Positions 16,320 through 25,552 of a DNA stretch of 25,552 nucleotides are shown piece by piece. Numbering within the stretch: position 1 is the stretch's first letter; the number at the start of each line of letters is the position of its first letter. This DNA is from an uncultured Candidatus Planktophila sp. Lineage in GTDB: Bacteria; Actinomycetota; Actinomycetes; Nanopelagicales; Nanopelagicaceae. Below the pieces are notes generated by a model. It had not been told where the DNA came from, did not search any database, and saw only the letters and a list, made by a program, of their open reading frames with translations. The position numbers and the translations under genes are program-made. The stretch spans positions 1 to 25,552 of the forward strand of contig CALEZA010000094.1 of assembly GCA_937927965.1 (NCBI GenBank), written 5' to 3'.

Positions 16320-18989
16320 CTAACGAAGCGATGCAGCGATGGCTTCAAGTGCCTCTCGAGCGCGAGAAGAGTCCGTTCCGCCTCCTTGAGCGAAATCGTC
16401 CTTACCGCCACCGCCGCCACCAAGAATTGTTGAGCCAATCTTCACAAGAGCGCCAGCCTTTACTCCCCCAGCGCGAGCCGCACCACTTGTTGCCGCCACC
16501 AAGACTGGACGACCATTAGTGGAGGAAATCAGTGCCGCAACACTTCGAGGTGAACGATTACGAAGCTCTAATGCGATTGTTCGTAAATCATCGCCACTGA
16601 CTCCATCGGAGAGAACTCCGCTATAGAAAGTAGTTTCACCGATCACAACAGCAGAAGAGACAAGCTGTTCAACTCCAGCCAGTGCTTGAGCAGAACGCAA
16701 TGCGCTCAACTCTTTTTCAATCTCCTTGATTTTCTCAAGCAATCCTTGAATTCGCTCAGGCAGTTCTTCTGTTCGAGCACCCTTGATCAAAGAGGTCAAA
16801 GAGTTGAGGAGAATATGTTCTCGGGCGAGGAATTGATAGGCATCCGCTCCTACCAAGGCCTCAACGCGCCGCACTCCTGCACCGATAGATGATTCACTCA
16901 AGAGTTTCACAACACCGAGCTGACCAGAACTGGAGACATGAGTTCCTCCACAGAGCTCTCGCGCCCAATCGCCCACGCTCACAACTCGAACTTGATCGCC
17001 ATACTTCTCGCCAAAGAGAGCCATAGCACCAATCTTCTTAGCTGCATCTTGAGTCATAACTTCTGCTGTGACTTCAAGATTGTTAAGAAGCAATGTGTTA
17101 ACACGAGCTTCTACTTCACTCAGAACAAGATCAGAGACAGCCCCTGTTGATGGAAAATCAAAACGGAAACGCCCAGGTGAGTTTTCACTACCTGCTTGTG
17201 TTGCGGTCTCGCCCAGGATTTCACGGAATGCTTTATGCACCATATGAGTTGCAGTGTGAGCACGAGAGATTGCATTGCGGCGTTCGTTATCGATTACTGC
17301 GTGAGCATCTGAACCGACGCTTACTTCTCCAACAAGAATTCTTCCTCTATGAACAGACAGGCCCTTAACAGGTGATTGAACATCCGAGACCTCAATAATC
17401 GCACCGTTGCTCAGAGTGATTCGTCCGCCGTCTGCAAGCTGTCCTCCGCCTTCAGCGTAGAAAGGCGTTGCGTCGAGAACAATCTCGACATCATCGCCCT
17501 CGTGTGCACTTGCAACGCTCACGCCATCGACGAGAATTCCGTTGATCTTTGAATCACTCTCAATATGGGTATAGCCAATAAAGGTTGTTCCACCTTTGCT
17601 ATCTGCAATAGAACGATACTCAGTCAGGTCGGTGTGACCGGACTTTTTGGCCTTGGCATCGGCCTTTGCGCGATCACGCTGTTCCTTCATCAGTCGACGG
17701 AAACCATCTTCATCAACTTCTAGGCCCTCTTCACGAGCCATTTCAAGGGTGAGATCAAAAGGAAAACCATATGTGTCGTGAAGTTTGAATACTTCATCAC
17801 CTGGAAGAGTGGTCTTCTTCTCTGCCTTCAGTGCATTCGTTGCCACATCGAAGATTTGAGTTCCGCTCTTGAGTGTTTGTAAGAATGACTCTTCTTCTGC
17901 AGTAGCAACAGCAAGAATTCGCTTAGCATCAGTAACTAGTTCAGGATACTGAGGACCCATAGCTCCAATAGCTGCTTGGGTAAGTTCAGCCATTACAGCA
18001 TCAGGTGTACCCAGAAGGCGCATATTTCGAATAGTTCTGCGCATCATCCGACGAAGTACATATCCGCGACCTTCATTTCCAGGAGTGACACCATCTCCGA
18101 TGAGCATCGCTGCTGTTCGAGCATGGTCTGCGATAACGCGAAGGGAAACATCTGATTTCTCAGCTGCCCCATACTTCACTCCAGAGAGATCCATCGCTTT
18201 AGTCAAAATCTGCATTGTCGTGTCGATTTCATAAATATTCTCGACGCCCTGAAGAAGCGCAGCAGCTCGTTCTAACCCCAATCCAGTATCAATGCTCTTA
18301 GCTGGAAGTTCTCCAAGGATTGGATATCCATCCTTGCCTCCTCCTTCACCGCGTTCATTCTGCATGAAGACAAGATTCCAGATTTCAAGGTAGCGATTCT
18401 CATCTGCAATTGGACCACCGTCTGCTCCGTAGGCAGGCCCGCGATCAAAGTAAATCTCAGAACAAGGACCACATGGCCCTGGTACACCCATAGACCAGAA
18501 GTTATCGGCCATATCTCTGCGTTGAATTCTCTCGCGAGGAACACCAATCTTCTTATGCCAAATATTTTCTGCCTCATCATCATCGAGATAGACAGTCACC
18601 CAAAGACGATCTTCTGGAAAACCGTATCCTCCATCGGAAATCGGCTTGGTGAGTAACTCCCAGGCGAGAGTGATTGCGCCCTCTTTGAAGTAATCTCCAA
18701 AAGAGAAGTTTCCGCACATTTGAAAAAACGATGCATGACGAGTGGTCTTGCCTACTTCATCGATATCTAATGTGCGAACACACTTCTGTACAGAAGTTGC
18801 GCGAGCATATGGTGGGGTAACTTCACCCAAAAAATAGGGTTTAAAGGGAACCATTCCCGCGTTGACCAAGAGCAGGTTTGGGTCATCGGCAATAAGAGAA
18901 GCCGAAGGAACAACTGTGTGGGTTAATCCAAGAGAGTTTTCTGATTCAAAAAACTTGAGCCAACGAGAGCGAATTTCAGCGGATTGCAC
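16320..18989 (-). CDS. alaS: Alanyl-tRNA synthetase
   Basis: Charges tRNA-Ala and edits mischarged Ser/Gly. It has 889 residues, full length. The class II catalytic domain is at the N-terminus ([51 protein letters not shown]). The editing domain has the zinc motif HxxxH in [12 protein letters not shown] (about 577-581) and C-x3-H in [11 protein letters not shown] (about 680). The C-terminal C-Ala domain ends with the glycine-rich [16 protein letters not shown]. The start is GTG, with no clear Shine-Dalgarno, 8 bases after the DUF948 gene. The start context [15 protein letters not shown] is the normal beginning of the family. Confidence 0.98.
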   Translation of the reverse strand: MQSAEIRSRWLKFFESENSLGLTHTVVPSASLIADDPNLLLVNAGMVPFKPYFLGEVTPPYARATSVQKCVRTLDIDEVGKTTRHASFFQMCGNFSFGDYFKEGAITLAWELLTKPISDGGYGFPEDRLWVTVYLDDDEAENIWHKKIGVPRERIQRRDMADNFWSMGVPGPCGPCSEIYFDRGPAYGADGGPIADENRYLEIWNLVFMQNERGEGGGKDGYPILGELPAKSIDTGLGLERAAALLQGVENIYEIDTTMQILTKAMDLSGVKYGAAEKSDVSLRVIADHARTAAMLIGDGVTPGNEGRGYVLRRMMRRTIRNMRLLGTPDAVMAELTQAAIGAMGPQYPELVTDAKRILAVATAEEESFLQTLKSGTQIFDVATNALKAEKKTTLPGDEVFKLHDTYGFPFDLTLEMAREEGLEVDEDGFRRLMKEQRDRAKADAKAKKSGHTDLTEYRSIADSKGGTTFIGYTHIESDSKINGILVDGVSVASAHEGDDVEIVLDATPFYAEGGGQLADGGRITLSNGAIIEVSDVQSPVKGLSVHRGRILVGEVSVGSDAHAVIDNERRNAISRAHTATHMVHKAFREILGETATQAGSENSPGRFRFDFPSTGAVSDLVLSEVEARVNTLLLNNLEVTAEVMTQDAAKKIGAMALFGEKYGDQVRVVSVGDWARELCGGTHVSSSGQLGVVKLLSESSIGAGVRRVEALVGADAYQFLAREHILLNSLTSLIKGARTEELPERIQGLLEKIKEIEKELSALRSAQALAGVEQLVSSAVVIGETTFYSGVLSDGVSGDDLRTIALELRNRSPRSVAALISSTNGRPVLVAATSGAARAGGVKAGALVKIGSTILGGGGGGKDDFAQGGGTDSSRAREALEAIAASLR

Positions 18990-18997
18990 GGCGGTGA

Positions 18998-19360
18998 CTA
19001 CTCAGCTTTCTTTTTGCTCTTGCGTCCCTTGCTGATCTGAGCAGCACTCAGAAGCGCACCAGCCACCTTGACTGCAGGACCGTTCTTCTCCATAAAACCA
19101 GTTGTTGCATCAGTAACTTTGTTTGAGACTTCTTCAACATTCTTGGTAATTCGAGCGAAACTCTCAAGAGGGCTATTTATTAACTCGAGGGTTCGAGTGG
19201 ATTCTTCCAAGAGTGGAGTCGTGTCATCTGTGAGCGCTTTGAGACTGGTTGATGCTTCGTCGACAAACTTACCCACTCTGATCACCACATATGCGATTGC
19301 AATAGCAATAATAAGAAGACCTACTGAAGCGATGATTGTCGCAATTCCACCTGGACCCAT
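18998..19360 (-). CDS. DUF948-family membrane protein
   Basis: Small protein of unknown function, 120 residues. One N-terminal membrane segment (about 7-27, [21 protein letters not shown] region) is followed by a helical, Thr/Ser/Glu-rich stretch (30-95) likely to form a coiled coil. It ends in a basic tail ([11 protein letters not shown]). This matches DUF948 proteins, which in Actinobacteria commonly lie next to alaS. It sits between aspS (17 bases) and alaS (8 bases) and is surely co-transcribed. The layout suggests an anchored cytoplasmic or periplasmic rod; no biochemical role can be claimed. Confidence 0.82.
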   Translation of the reverse strand: MGPGGIATIIASVGLLIIAIAIAYVVIRVGKFVDEASTSLKALTDDTTPLLEESTRTLELINSPLESFARITKNVEEVSNKVTDATTGFMEKNGPAVKVAGALLSAAQISKGRKSKKKAE

Positions 19361-19377
19361 GTTTCTAGCCTACCTTC

Positions 19378-21132
19378 TTACTCGCTCTTACTTGTCTCTT
19401 TGACTGGCACCCAATCGATTCCAGCTTCCTTGCGCTGGGCTGGGGTAATTGGAGTTGGAGCTCCAGTGAGAGGATCTCCACCACTAGCGGTCTTAGGGAA
19501 GGCAATAACCTCACGAATTGAGTCAGAATCTGTGAGGAGAGCACATACTCGATCTAGTCCAAGAGCAATTCCACCATGTGGAGGTGGGCCGTAATTAAAT
19601 GCTTCAAGAAGGAAGCCAAACTTGCTCTGAGCTTCTTCATCACTCAATCCGATCACCGAGAAGACATCCTTCTGAATATTGCGATCATGAATACGAATTG
19701 AACCGCCACCTAATTCTGTGCCGTTGAGAACGATGTCGTATGCGTAAGCAAGTGCTGATGCAGGGTCGCTCTTAAATGTTGCTGCAAACTCTGGCTTTGG
19801 ACCTGTGAATGGATGGTGAACAGCAGTCCAACCGCCGTTATCTGTAGGTTCGAACATGGGTGCATCAACAACCCAAAGGAATTCCCACTTACCTTCTGCG
19901 ATAAGTCCACAGCGCTTTCCAATTTCAAGGCGAGCAGCTCCTAGCAACTGCTGAGAGGCAGATCTCTCACCAGCAGCGAAGAAGATCGCATCCCCTGGCT
20001 TTGCACCCACTAAGGATGCAATACCTGACTGCTCACTCTCTGAAATATTCTTTGAGACGGGACCACCAAGGGTTCCATCCTCATTGACGAGAATGTATGC
20101 AATTCCCTTTGCTCCACGAGCTTTAGCCCAATCTTGCCAAGCATCTAGCTCACGGCGAGGAGAGTCTGCGCCTCCAGGCATAACGACTGCACCAACATAT
20201 GGTGCTTGGAAAACTCTAAAAGGTGTCTCTTTAAAAAACTCTGTTACTTCGACTAATTCATATCCAAAGCGAAGATCAGGCTTATCTGACCCATATTTAT
20301 CCATTGCATCCGCGTAAGTCATGTGGCGAATCGGTGTCGGAATGTCATATCCAACTGCTTCTTTCCAAATCTTGACCAAGATTTCCTCAGCAACAGCGAG
20401 AATGTCTGCTTGATCAATAAAGGACATTTCGATATCTAACTGAGTGAACTCAGGCTGGCGATCTGCGCGGAAGTCTTCATCACGGAAACAACGAGCAATC
20501 TGGTAGTAACGCTCCATTCCTGCAACCATGAGCAATTGCTTAAAGAGTTGTGGAGATTGAGGAAGTGCATACCAACTTCCAGGCTGCAGGCGCACAGGAA
20601 CTAAGAAGTCACGAGCTCCCTCTGGCGTCGAGCGAGTGAGATAAGGTGTTTCAATCTCATGGAAATCGAGTTCTTCCATCACTCTGCGGATTGCAGAAGT
20701 GACCTTAGAACGAAGGCGCAAGTTTGCAGCAGGACGCTCGCGACGAAGATCAAGATAGCGATACTTCAGACGCACTTCTTCACTAATCTCAGATTCAGAT
20801 CCAGAATCGATCGGAAAAGGAAGTGGAGCCGATTCACTCAAGACGATGACTTCATCGGCCATCACCTCAATATCGCCAGTAGGAACATTTGCGTTCTCAT
20901 TGCCTGCAGGACGAAGACGAACGGTTCCCTTAATTTGAAGACAGTACTCAGCACGCAAAGAGCCAGCCACAGCTTCATCGCTGATAACGACCTGAACCCA
21001 CCCTGTGCCATCACGAAGGTCGATGAATGCAACACCACCATGATCTCGACGGCGTGAAACCCATCCCGCTAGAGAGATAGTTGCGCCAGCATCGCTTGCG
21101 CGAAGCGTGCCAGCTCCATGTGTTCTTAGCAT
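19378..21132 (-). CDS. aspS: Aspartyl-tRNA synthetase (predicted non-discriminating)
   Basis: Charges tRNA-Asp, and probably tRNA-Asn. It has 584 residues from ATG 21132; the frame also has a TTG two codons earlier (21138). ATG is preferred because MLRTHGAG is the usual family start. The N-terminal OB anticodon domain contains [14 protein letters not shown]. Motif 2 is [21 protein letters not shown], within the block after [12 protein letters not shown]. The bacterial GAD insertion follows, and motif 3 is [10 protein letters not shown] near the C-terminus. The His in RRDHGG (H31 from this ATG) is the residue type reported for non-discriminating AspRS; discriminating enzymes usually have Leu there. 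Such enzymes depend on GatCAB, which is not in the window. Confidence 0.96.
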   Translation of the reverse strand: MLRTHGAGTLRASDAGATISLAGWVSRRRDHGGVAFIDLRDGTGWVQVVISDEAVAGSLRAEYCLQIKGTVRLRPAGNENANVPTGDIEVMADEVIVLSESAPLPFPIDSGSESEISEEVRLKYRYLDLRRERPAANLRLRSKVTSAIRRVMEELDFHEIETPYLTRSTPEGARDFLVPVRLQPGSWYALPQSPQLFKQLLMVAGMERYYQIARCFRDEDFRADRQPEFTQLDIEMSFIDQADILAVAEEILVKIWKEAVGYDIPTPIRHMTYADAMDKYGSDKPDLRFGYELVEVTEFFKETPFRVFQAPYVGAVVMPGGADSPRRELDAWQDWAKARGAKGIAYILVNEDGTLGGPVSKNISESEQSGIASLVGAKPGDAIFFAAGERSASQQLLGAARLEIGKRCGLIAEGKWEFLWVVDAPMFEPTDNGGWTAVHHPFTGPKPEFAATFKSDPASALAYAYDIVLNGTELGGGSIRIHDRNIQKDVFSVIGLSDEEAQSKFGFLLEAFNYGPPPHGGIALGLDRVCALLTDSDSIREVIAFPKTASGGDPLTGAPTPITPAQRKEAGIDWVPVKETSKSE

Positions 21133-21171
21133 CGTCAATTCGCCCTTTTTACTCAGAGATCAGCTTGAGCC

Positions 21172-22428
21172 TTAGGAGCTCAATACCGTCTTTAATTCGC
21201 TTATCTTAACGGAAATTAATTGGCCATCACTCATGCGTTTAAGTTCGACAAGACCACTATCGCGCTCATTTTCACCCACAACAAGGGCATAGCGAGCACC
21301 GCTCTTATCGGCAGCCTTCATAGCTCCCTTAAGGGCGCGATCTCCAAAAGCCAATTCAACAGTGATACCACTTTGACGCAATTCGGATGCAAGAGAGAGC
21401 GCAAAGCCCTTCATGCTCTCTCCCAGCGGAATTAAGAAAAGATCTGATGTGAAAGAGGCTACTGGAAGAGTGTTCTCAGCAATTGCAGCCAGCAGAGCTC
21501 TGTCTACGCCTAAACCAAAACCAATTCCGGAGAGAGCTTGACCACCAAGCACTTCCATCAAGCCGTCGTAACGACCTCCACCTCCGATGCCACTTTGGGC
21601 ACCGAGATCTTCATGAACAAATTCAAATGTCGTTCCTGTGTAGTAATCCAAACCACGAACCATTCGTGGATTGACCACATATGCAATACCCAAATCATCG
21701 AGATAGTCCTTTACGGCCTCGAAATTCTCGCGGGAATAGTCTGATAGATAATCAAGAAGCAGCGGAGCATCCTTCATGGCGCTCTTAATCTCATCACGCT
21801 TATCATCGAATAGACGCAATGGATTCAGGGCTGCTCGCGCAGCTGTTGATTCATCAAGATCTAGTTTTCCGATAAATGAAACGAGATCTGTGCGATGAGC
21901 AGAACGAGAATCAGCATCTCCCAGCGAAGTAATCTCGAGGCGATAGTTCTTCAAACCTAAATTCTTAAATCCTTGATCTGCGATTGCAATCACTTCAGCA
22001 TCGAGGGCTGGATCATCGCTTCCAATAGCCTCAATTCCAACCTGGTAAAACTGACGATAGCGTCCAGCTTGAGGGCGCTCTGCTCTAAAGAACTGACCTG
22101 AATACCAAACTTTCACAGGAAGTTGCCCGCGATCAAGATTTGATTCGATCACAGCACGCATCACGCCAGCAGTTCCCTCTGGACGCAGGGTGATGGAACG
22201 ACCGCCGCGATCTTCAAAGGTATACATCTCTTTGCTCACCACATCTGTGGATTCACCGACGCCTCGACTAAAGAGTCCCGTCTCTTCAAAGACTGGAAGC
22301 TCCATCAATTGATAACCAGCGAGTTTGGCTGGAGAGATAAGTTGTTGGCGAACCCATTCAAATGCTTGAGATTCTGGCGGCAGGTATTCACGAACGCCCT
22401 TAGGCGCTTGAATTTTCTCGTATTTCAT
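21172..22428 (-). CDS. hisS: Histidyl-tRNA synthetase
   Basis: Charges tRNA-His. It has 418 residues, normal for bacterial HisRS. Class II motif 1 falls in the first 60 residues. The [12 protein letters not shown] block is at 80-91, motif 2 [17 protein letters not shown] at 111-127, and the histidine-specific [13 protein letters not shown] at 258-270. Motif 3 is [10 protein letters not shown], followed by a C-terminal anticodon-binding domain (about 325-418). It starts 12 bases after the hydrolase gene, with an AAGGCAGGG purine stretch before ATG, and is followed by a 33-base gap to aspS. Confidence 0.97.
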   Translation of the reverse strand: MKYEKIQAPKGVREYLPPESQAFEWVRQQLISPAKLAGYQLMELPVFEETGLFSRGVGESTDVVSKEMYTFEDRGGRSITLRPEGTAGVMRAVIESNLDRGQLPVKVWYSGQFFRAERPQAGRYRQFYQVGIEAIGSDDPALDAEVIAIADQGFKNLGLKNYRLEITSLGDADSRSAHRTDLVSFIGKLDLDESTAARAALNPLRLFDDKRDEIKSAMKDAPLLLDYLSDYSRENFEAVKDYLDDLGIAYVVNPRMVRGLDYYTGTTFEFVHEDLGAQSGIGGGGRYDGLMEVLGGQALSGIGFGLGVDRALLAAIAENTLPVASFTSDLFLIPLGESMKGFALSLASELRQSGITVELAFGDRALKGAMKAADKSGARYALVVGENERDSGLVELKRMSDGQLISVKISELKTVLSS

Positions 22429-22440
22429 ATCCCTGCCTTC

Positions 22441-23097
22441 TTAGTTGGCTAATTCTTTCAGATAAGGGTTTGTTTTTCTCTCATATTTAATGGTGGTCTC
22501 TTGACCATGTCCTGGGAGCACGCGAATTGAGTCATCAAGGGTGAGGACCTTATTTCGAAGAGTCTGCTGCATATCCCTAGAACTGCCAGTCGGAAGATCG
22601 GTTCGACCAATAGAGCCTGCAAAAAGGACATCGCCACTTAATAAAATCTCATCATTGATCAGAAACATCAGCGAGCCTTTTGTGTGACCTGGCGCATGAA
22701 TCGCCTTAATCTTCATGCCGACTAGTTCTAGCGTGCTTGCATCTTTGAGAGTTTGAAGGTCCTTTGGCTCTTCGAACTTCATTCCTGATAACTGCTCGAT
22801 AAATTGAGGACCATGAATTCCTGCAGGATCTGCGACAAAGCGGCGATCCTCGGAGTGGATATAAGTTGGAATGGAATATCCATCTGCCAAGGGCTTTATG
22901 GAGAAGGTGTGGTCGAGATGGCCATGAGTGAGGAGGGCTGCGACAGGCTTGAGCCCCTCTTCCGAGATGATAAGTTCAATCTCAGCTGAGATATCTGGCA
23001 TGCCAGGGTCCACGATGATGCACTCTGACCCCTTTTCGGATGCAAGAACCCAGCAATTGGTCGCAAACATGGGCGCTGGAAAGGAGCGTACGAGCAT
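22441..23097 (-). CDS. Metallo-beta-lactamase-fold hydrolase, glyoxalase II-like
   Basis: Binuclear metallohydrolase of 218 residues. Metal ligands are H58, H60, D62 and H63 in LLTHGHLDHT, H138 in APGHTKGS, D156 in LLSGDVLF and H197 in LPGHGQET. GSIGRTDLPTGS is typical of the short glyoxalase II-like (YcbL/GloB-related) group. The C-terminal helical substrate domain of true GloB is missing, so the substrate (a thioester, perhaps S-lactoylglutathione-like or a mycothiol conjugate) is not certain. A gene of this type precedes hisS in mycobacteria and Streptomyces, so the position is conserved. It begins the hisS-aspS-alaS run. Confidence 0.85.
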   Translation of the reverse strand: MLVRSFPAPMFATNCWVLASEKGSECIIVDPGMPDISAEIELIISEEGLKPVAALLTHGHLDHTFSIKPLADGYSIPTYIHSEDRRFVADPAGIHGPQFIEQLSGMKFEEPKDLQTLKDASTLELVGMKIKAIHAPGHTKGSLMFLINDEILLSGDVLFAGSIGRTDLPTGSSRDMQQTLRNKVLTLDDSIRVLPGHGQETTIKYERKTNPYLKELAN

Positions 23098-23213
23098 GGG
23101 ACCGCCTAGTGTGAGGGCGAATTTACGCCTATGAGAGGGACAGGGTACCTTTTACTCATTACATCCGCTGCTTAACGAAGGCCATCGGGCCGACGCGCTG
23201 AAAGGGAACGACC
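23098..23213. other. Divergent intergenic region with a short dyad
   Basis: This lies between the hydrolase start (minus strand) and a plus-strand start at 23214; the last bases of the truncated mrdA frame overlap it. GGCGAATTTACGCC at 23116-23129 is an imperfect inverted repeat with GGCG/CGCC arms, 18 bases upstream of the hydrolase ATG. It could be an operator or a chance dyad. No convincing promoter pair was found on either strand. Confidence 0.3.
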
Positions 23214-23288
23214 ATGACTGAGACACATAGCCCATCTGAACTCGCAAAGACACATGCACCAGCAAGTGCAGCTTCAGCTGCTGCCTGA
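23214..23288 (+). pseudogene. Possible truncated 5' end of a divergent plus-strand gene
   Basis: A 24-codon frame, MTETHSPSELAKTHAPAS followed by an Ala/Ser run, ends at TGA 23286-23288. It is preceded by AAAGGG at 23201-23206 with a 7-base spacer, one of the best ribosome-binding sites in the window. The stop comes just where sequence recognisable as mrdA (in the other strand) begins. I read it as the start of a normal gene, divergent from the hydrolase, that lost its body at the junction. Actinobacteria often have a cyclophilin or DUF349 gene in this position, but too little remains to say which. It could also be a chance frame. Confidence 0.35.
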
Positions 23289-23290
23289 AG
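23253..23290. other. Probable rearrangement or misassembly junction
   Basis: Reading leftward, mrdA similarity ends near 23255. Reading rightward, the plus-strand frame opened at 23214 hits a stop at 23286. Both frames are Ala-rich here (AAAEAALAGA on minus, HAPASAASAAA on plus), built from GCA/GCT codons and their complement GCTGAAGCTGC. Such low-complexity coding sequence offers short homology for joining unrelated segments. The flanks also belong to different neighbourhoods: hisS region on the left, mre cluster on the right. Confidence 0.6.
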
Positions 23291-24060
23291 TCGAATATCA
23301 AGACTCGTAACGAGATGGTTTCCAGCGATTGGCTTTGTGTTCTTACTTGTTGTAGTAACAGCTTCTTTACGGTCAACAATAAATGTTTTAATTCCCGGGG
23401 TACCTCGAAGATATTCGTCATACATTGTTTCGAGGCCAGCTTTACCAATGGATTCAGATCTAAAGTAAGTACGTCCATTTGCTCCAGCAAGATCGGCTTC
23501 CGTCAGAGGTCCGACATAACCCAGTACATGTCCCCCGTTGAGGCCTAGCGTTGTTGGGTAACTTCTGATGGCAAGTGGTGTTGCAGAAATTCCTGGGTAG
23601 CGATCAGAGCGTTCAACAATGCGTAGCGCTAACTGCGGATCAGCTGTCTTTGTAATTGGAATTGGTTGGAATCGTGATCCTGTCCAACATCCTGCTTTCT
23701 TGCCTTTTGGAAGTTCACCACAGAGTCGTGTGCGTTGCCAGACATCATCAAAGTTCAAGCCTAAGAGAGTGACAAGATCTTGAACAACGGCAACACCTTT
23801 ATCGGGCAACTTATCAATCTTCGTGCGATCAACAGTGACTGCAAGGCCCACTTTATTGAGCGCCATTGGTACACCTGATGAATCAACGATAAATCCACGG
23901 TTGGCAGGGGTTACAACGTCGCGGCTTTGAATGCTCAGCGCTGCGTCGCGATATTTAGGACCTGCTGCAACTTGAAGATAAAAAAGGCGACCGAAGAGAG
24001 CAAACATAAGGCTGGCGATAAAGATTTGTGTGACGAGCAGACTCAGTCTGGAACGTTGAT

Positions 24061-24582
24061 TCATATCCGTGACCGGGTTCCAAAGATATTGGAGTGGAAG
24101 TAGGAAATTACTTTAAGAATCAGAGGCGAGATGATTGCTGTCCAGAATGCGGAGCCTGCAAGAAGAAAGATGACATTTGTAATGCTTCCGATTTCTTGGC
24201 CAAGCATCAATCCCAAAACCAGGAAGACAACTTGCGCAGCAACAACTCCGATTGTCGTGAGAAAGACAATATTGATGGGATTTCCGCGAATATTGTCATC
24301 CCCGTAACCCAAGAATGCGATTGCATAGCAAGCAATGATGAGAACGAGTGTCCAGTGGCCCATGGGCCCAGGAGAAGTCTGCGAAACATCCATCATCAGC
24401 CCAGCACCGAATCCAGTCAGTGCTCCGATTTCAGGAGTGCTCAGCGCCGCCCAAATCAGTGCAACAACGAGAAGTAGATTGATTCCGCCAGCAGGTAATC
24501 GCATCTGTGTAACGAAAGCTTCTTGGAGCAAGAAGACAGTGAAGAAGATGGGAAATGAGAAGAGGAATCCGCGCAGCGACAT
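24061..24582 (-). CDS. mreD: Rod shape-determining protein MreD
   Basis: Integral-membrane component of the elongasome. It has 173 residues, nearly all in hydrophobic segments (about 5-22, 33-48, 52-65, 75-95, 102-128, 136-162). LPAGGINLLLVVALIWA and GFGAGLMMDVSQTSPGPMGHWTL are typical of MreD, where a G-x2-MD motif follows the third segment. It lies 8 bases after mreC and overlaps mrdA by 4 bases, the standard mreC-mreD-mrdA order. Identity is secure from motif and context. Confidence 0.92.
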   Translation of the reverse strand: MSLRGFLFSFPIFFTVFLLQEAFVTQMRLPAGGINLLLVVALIWAALSTPEIGALTGFGAGLMMDVSQTSPGPMGHWTLVLIIACYAIAFLGYGDDNIRGNPINIVFLTTIGVVAAQVVFLVLGLMLGQEIGSITNVIFLLAGSAFWTAIISPLILKVISYFHSNIFGTRSRI

Positions 24583-24590
24583 GGTTCTAG

Positions 24591-25544
24591 CTACTTTGTC
24601 TTAGGGCTCGGCGTGGCAGTTGGTGTTGGCTCGGGTGCACCAGGTGTTGCATAAATAGTGACTGTTGGAATTGGTGTCGGACGCGGTTTCGGTGGAACAA
24701 GTGCATCACGAGGATCTGCTGATGCACCGGACACAACTACTGCGACAACGCCAAGGGTTGAGAAGTTTGCATAGAACTTCACATCAGCAGTTTGAGTAAC
24801 GGCGCCTGGTGAGTTATCAACTGAAGTGACTTCGCCGATGGGAACGCCAGGAACAAATGGTCGCCCGTTCTGACTTCCTCGGGCCAACAGTGCATCGCCC
24901 TTGCGGATCTGTGTGGTGTTATCAAGAAGCTGTAGCACTCCTTTTCGAGTGCCCTGACCGCTAAGAATTCCAATCTGCTGAGTGCCGGCAATGCGCGCAC
25001 CGATCTTGAATGCTGGATCTGATGCAAGTTGAACAAGTGCGCTACTTGCATAGGCATACTTCACAACGCCAACGAGACCGTAACCTGAAAGCACTGTCAT
25101 GTTGGTATGGATACCTGATGAAGTTCCGGCATCAATCGTGATTGTTTGAGTAAATGAAGTGCTTGACCCTTGAGAAATTACCTTTGCGCTAACAACTTTG
25201 TAGCCTGCTGTACCGGCAAGATTGAGAACACCTTTGAGCTGCTTGAGTTGTGCATCAGCTGTCTGACGGTTCTGAAGCTTGAGACGAAGATTTTCATTCT
25301 CTGCCTTGAGCTTCTCCATCTGATTACGAGTGCGACCAAGGTGTGTGACATCTGAGAGGAAGTTACGGAAAGGAGATACGACCCATGAACCAACTTTTTG
25401 AACGGGTGTAAGAGCTGTTTGGGTTCCTGTGCGCAATCCATCAATTACCTGTACGCCTCGGAGATCAAGAGTGATCAGAAATAGAGAGGTAACAAGGAGA
25501 ACGATGATGAGTAAGCGACCGCGGTTGTCGCCGCCGTAGCGCAC
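24591..25544 (-). CDS. mreC: Cell shape-determining protein MreC
   Basis: Bitopic protein linking cytoplasmic MreB to PBP2 outside the membrane. It has 317 residues from a GTG 8 bases inside the right edge. The frame continues open to the edge, so an earlier start outside the window cannot be excluded; MRYGGDNRGR followed by the membrane segment (11-28) looks like a normal beginning. A coiled coil (about 68-108, MEKLKAENENLRLKLQNR) precedes the two beta-barrel lobes (SGYGLVGVVKYAYASSALVQL region; FVPGVPIGEVTSV near 230-242). The last 35 residues are a Pro/Thr-rich tail (PPKPRPTPIPTV...), probably disordered. mreB would be expected further right. Confidence 0.95.
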   Translation of the reverse strand: MRYGGDNRGRLLIIVLLVTSLFLITLDLRGVQVIDGLRTGTQTALTPVQKVGSWVVSPFRNFLSDVTHLGRTRNQMEKLKAENENLRLKLQNRQTADAQLKQLKGVLNLAGTAGYKVVSAKVISQGSSTSFTQTITIDAGTSSGIHTNMTVLSGYGLVGVVKYAYASSALVQLASDPAFKIGARIAGTQQIGILSGQGTRKGVLQLLDNTTQIRKGDALLARGSQNGRPFVPGVPIGEVTSVDNSPGAVTQTADVKFYANFSTLGVVAVVVSGASADPRDALVPPKPRPTPIPTVTIYATPGAPEPTPTATPSPKTK

Positions 25545-25552
25545 TTGGGATT

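Larger units (their letters stand above)
23159..24064 (-). pseudogene. mrdA: Penicillin-binding protein 2, truncated: transpeptidase domain missing
   Basis: PBP2 makes peptidoglycan cross-links for cell elongation with RodA and MreC. The frame has 301 codons against about 600 or more for the family. Residues 1-270 fit PBP2: a membrane segment (about 8-30), TPANRGFIVDSSGVPMALN (52-70), GHVLGYVGPLTEADL (178-192), GKAGLETMYDEYLRGTPG (207-224) and LVTSLDIRLQAAAEAAL (251-267). The last 31 residues resemble nothing in the family. The SxxK, SxN and KTG transpeptidase motifs are absent in all frames before the hydrolase gene, so this is loss, not a frameshift. The ATG overlaps the mreD stop (ATGA). 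As drawn the product could not cross-link peptidoglycan. Confidence 0.85.

Noticed and set aside
16380..16425. Glycine-codon repeat near the end of alaS as a possible repeat or low-complexity insertion
   Set aside because: The Gly-rich [15 protein letters not shown] end is a normal feature of the alanyl-tRNA synthetase C-terminal domain.
23098..23490. Frameshift as the cause of the mrdA truncation
   Set aside because: All three minus-strand frames from 23255 to the hydrolase start were read; none contains PBP transpeptidase motifs, and about 1 kb of coding sequence would be needed.
1..25552. tRNA or rRNA genes, CRISPR arrays, insertion sequences, phage or defence genes
   Set aside because: None seen: intergenic gaps are nearly all under 70 bases and all long frames are housekeeping genes.

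Overview
The window carries about 25.5 kb of tightly packed bacterial chromosome. It reads as an actinobacterium with a small, streamlined, moderate-GC genome. Three gene neighbourhoods typical of Actinobacteria are present: bldD between pyrR and nusB-efp; mltG-aroE-prepilin peptidase-aroC-aroK-aroB-aroQ; and alaS with a DUF948 gene, aspS and hisS. Spacing is minimal, with most junctions being 1-14 base overlaps or gaps under 15 bases. A freshwater planktonic lineage (acI/Nanopelagicales-like) would fit, but that is an inference from style. No rRNA, tRNA, CRISPR array or insertion sequence was seen. Apart from bldD and one possible gene remnant, everything is on the minus strand.

Bases 1-8760 hold a complete de novo UMP operon up to the window edge, transcribed right to left: pyrR, pyrB, pyrC, carA, carB, pyrK, pyrD (cut by the edge). 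Every junction is an overlapping stop/start. A good PyrR-binding RNA loop sits directly against the pyrR Shine-Dalgarno, which predicts translational autorepression passed down the operon by coupling. Dihydroorotate oxidation is by the NAD-linked class 1B enzyme (PyrD+PyrK).

Bases 8845-9321 hold a plus-strand BldD-type regulator that keeps the complete cyclic-di-GMP-binding signature. Its stop codon overlaps that of the convergent nusB. Bases 9318-14873 hold nusB, efp and the shikimate genes aroQ, aroB, aroK, aroC, a short prepilin peptidase and aroE. Bases 14873-23097 hold mltG, ruvX, alaS, a DUF948 membrane protein, aspS, hisS and a metallo-beta-lactamase-fold hydrolase.

Bases 23159-25544 hold part of the cell-shape cluster: mreC, mreD and the N-terminal 270 codons or so of mrdA (PBP2). 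The whole transpeptidase domain of mrdA is missing. The break lies around 23253-23290 in Ala-codon-rich sequence, and a plus-strand gene start with a good ribosome-binding site runs into the same spot. This looks like the joint of two unrelated segments (a genuine rearrangement or an assembly misjoin) and is the most anomalous point in the window. The most interesting regulatory signals are the PyrR loop and the c-di-GMP motif of BldD.
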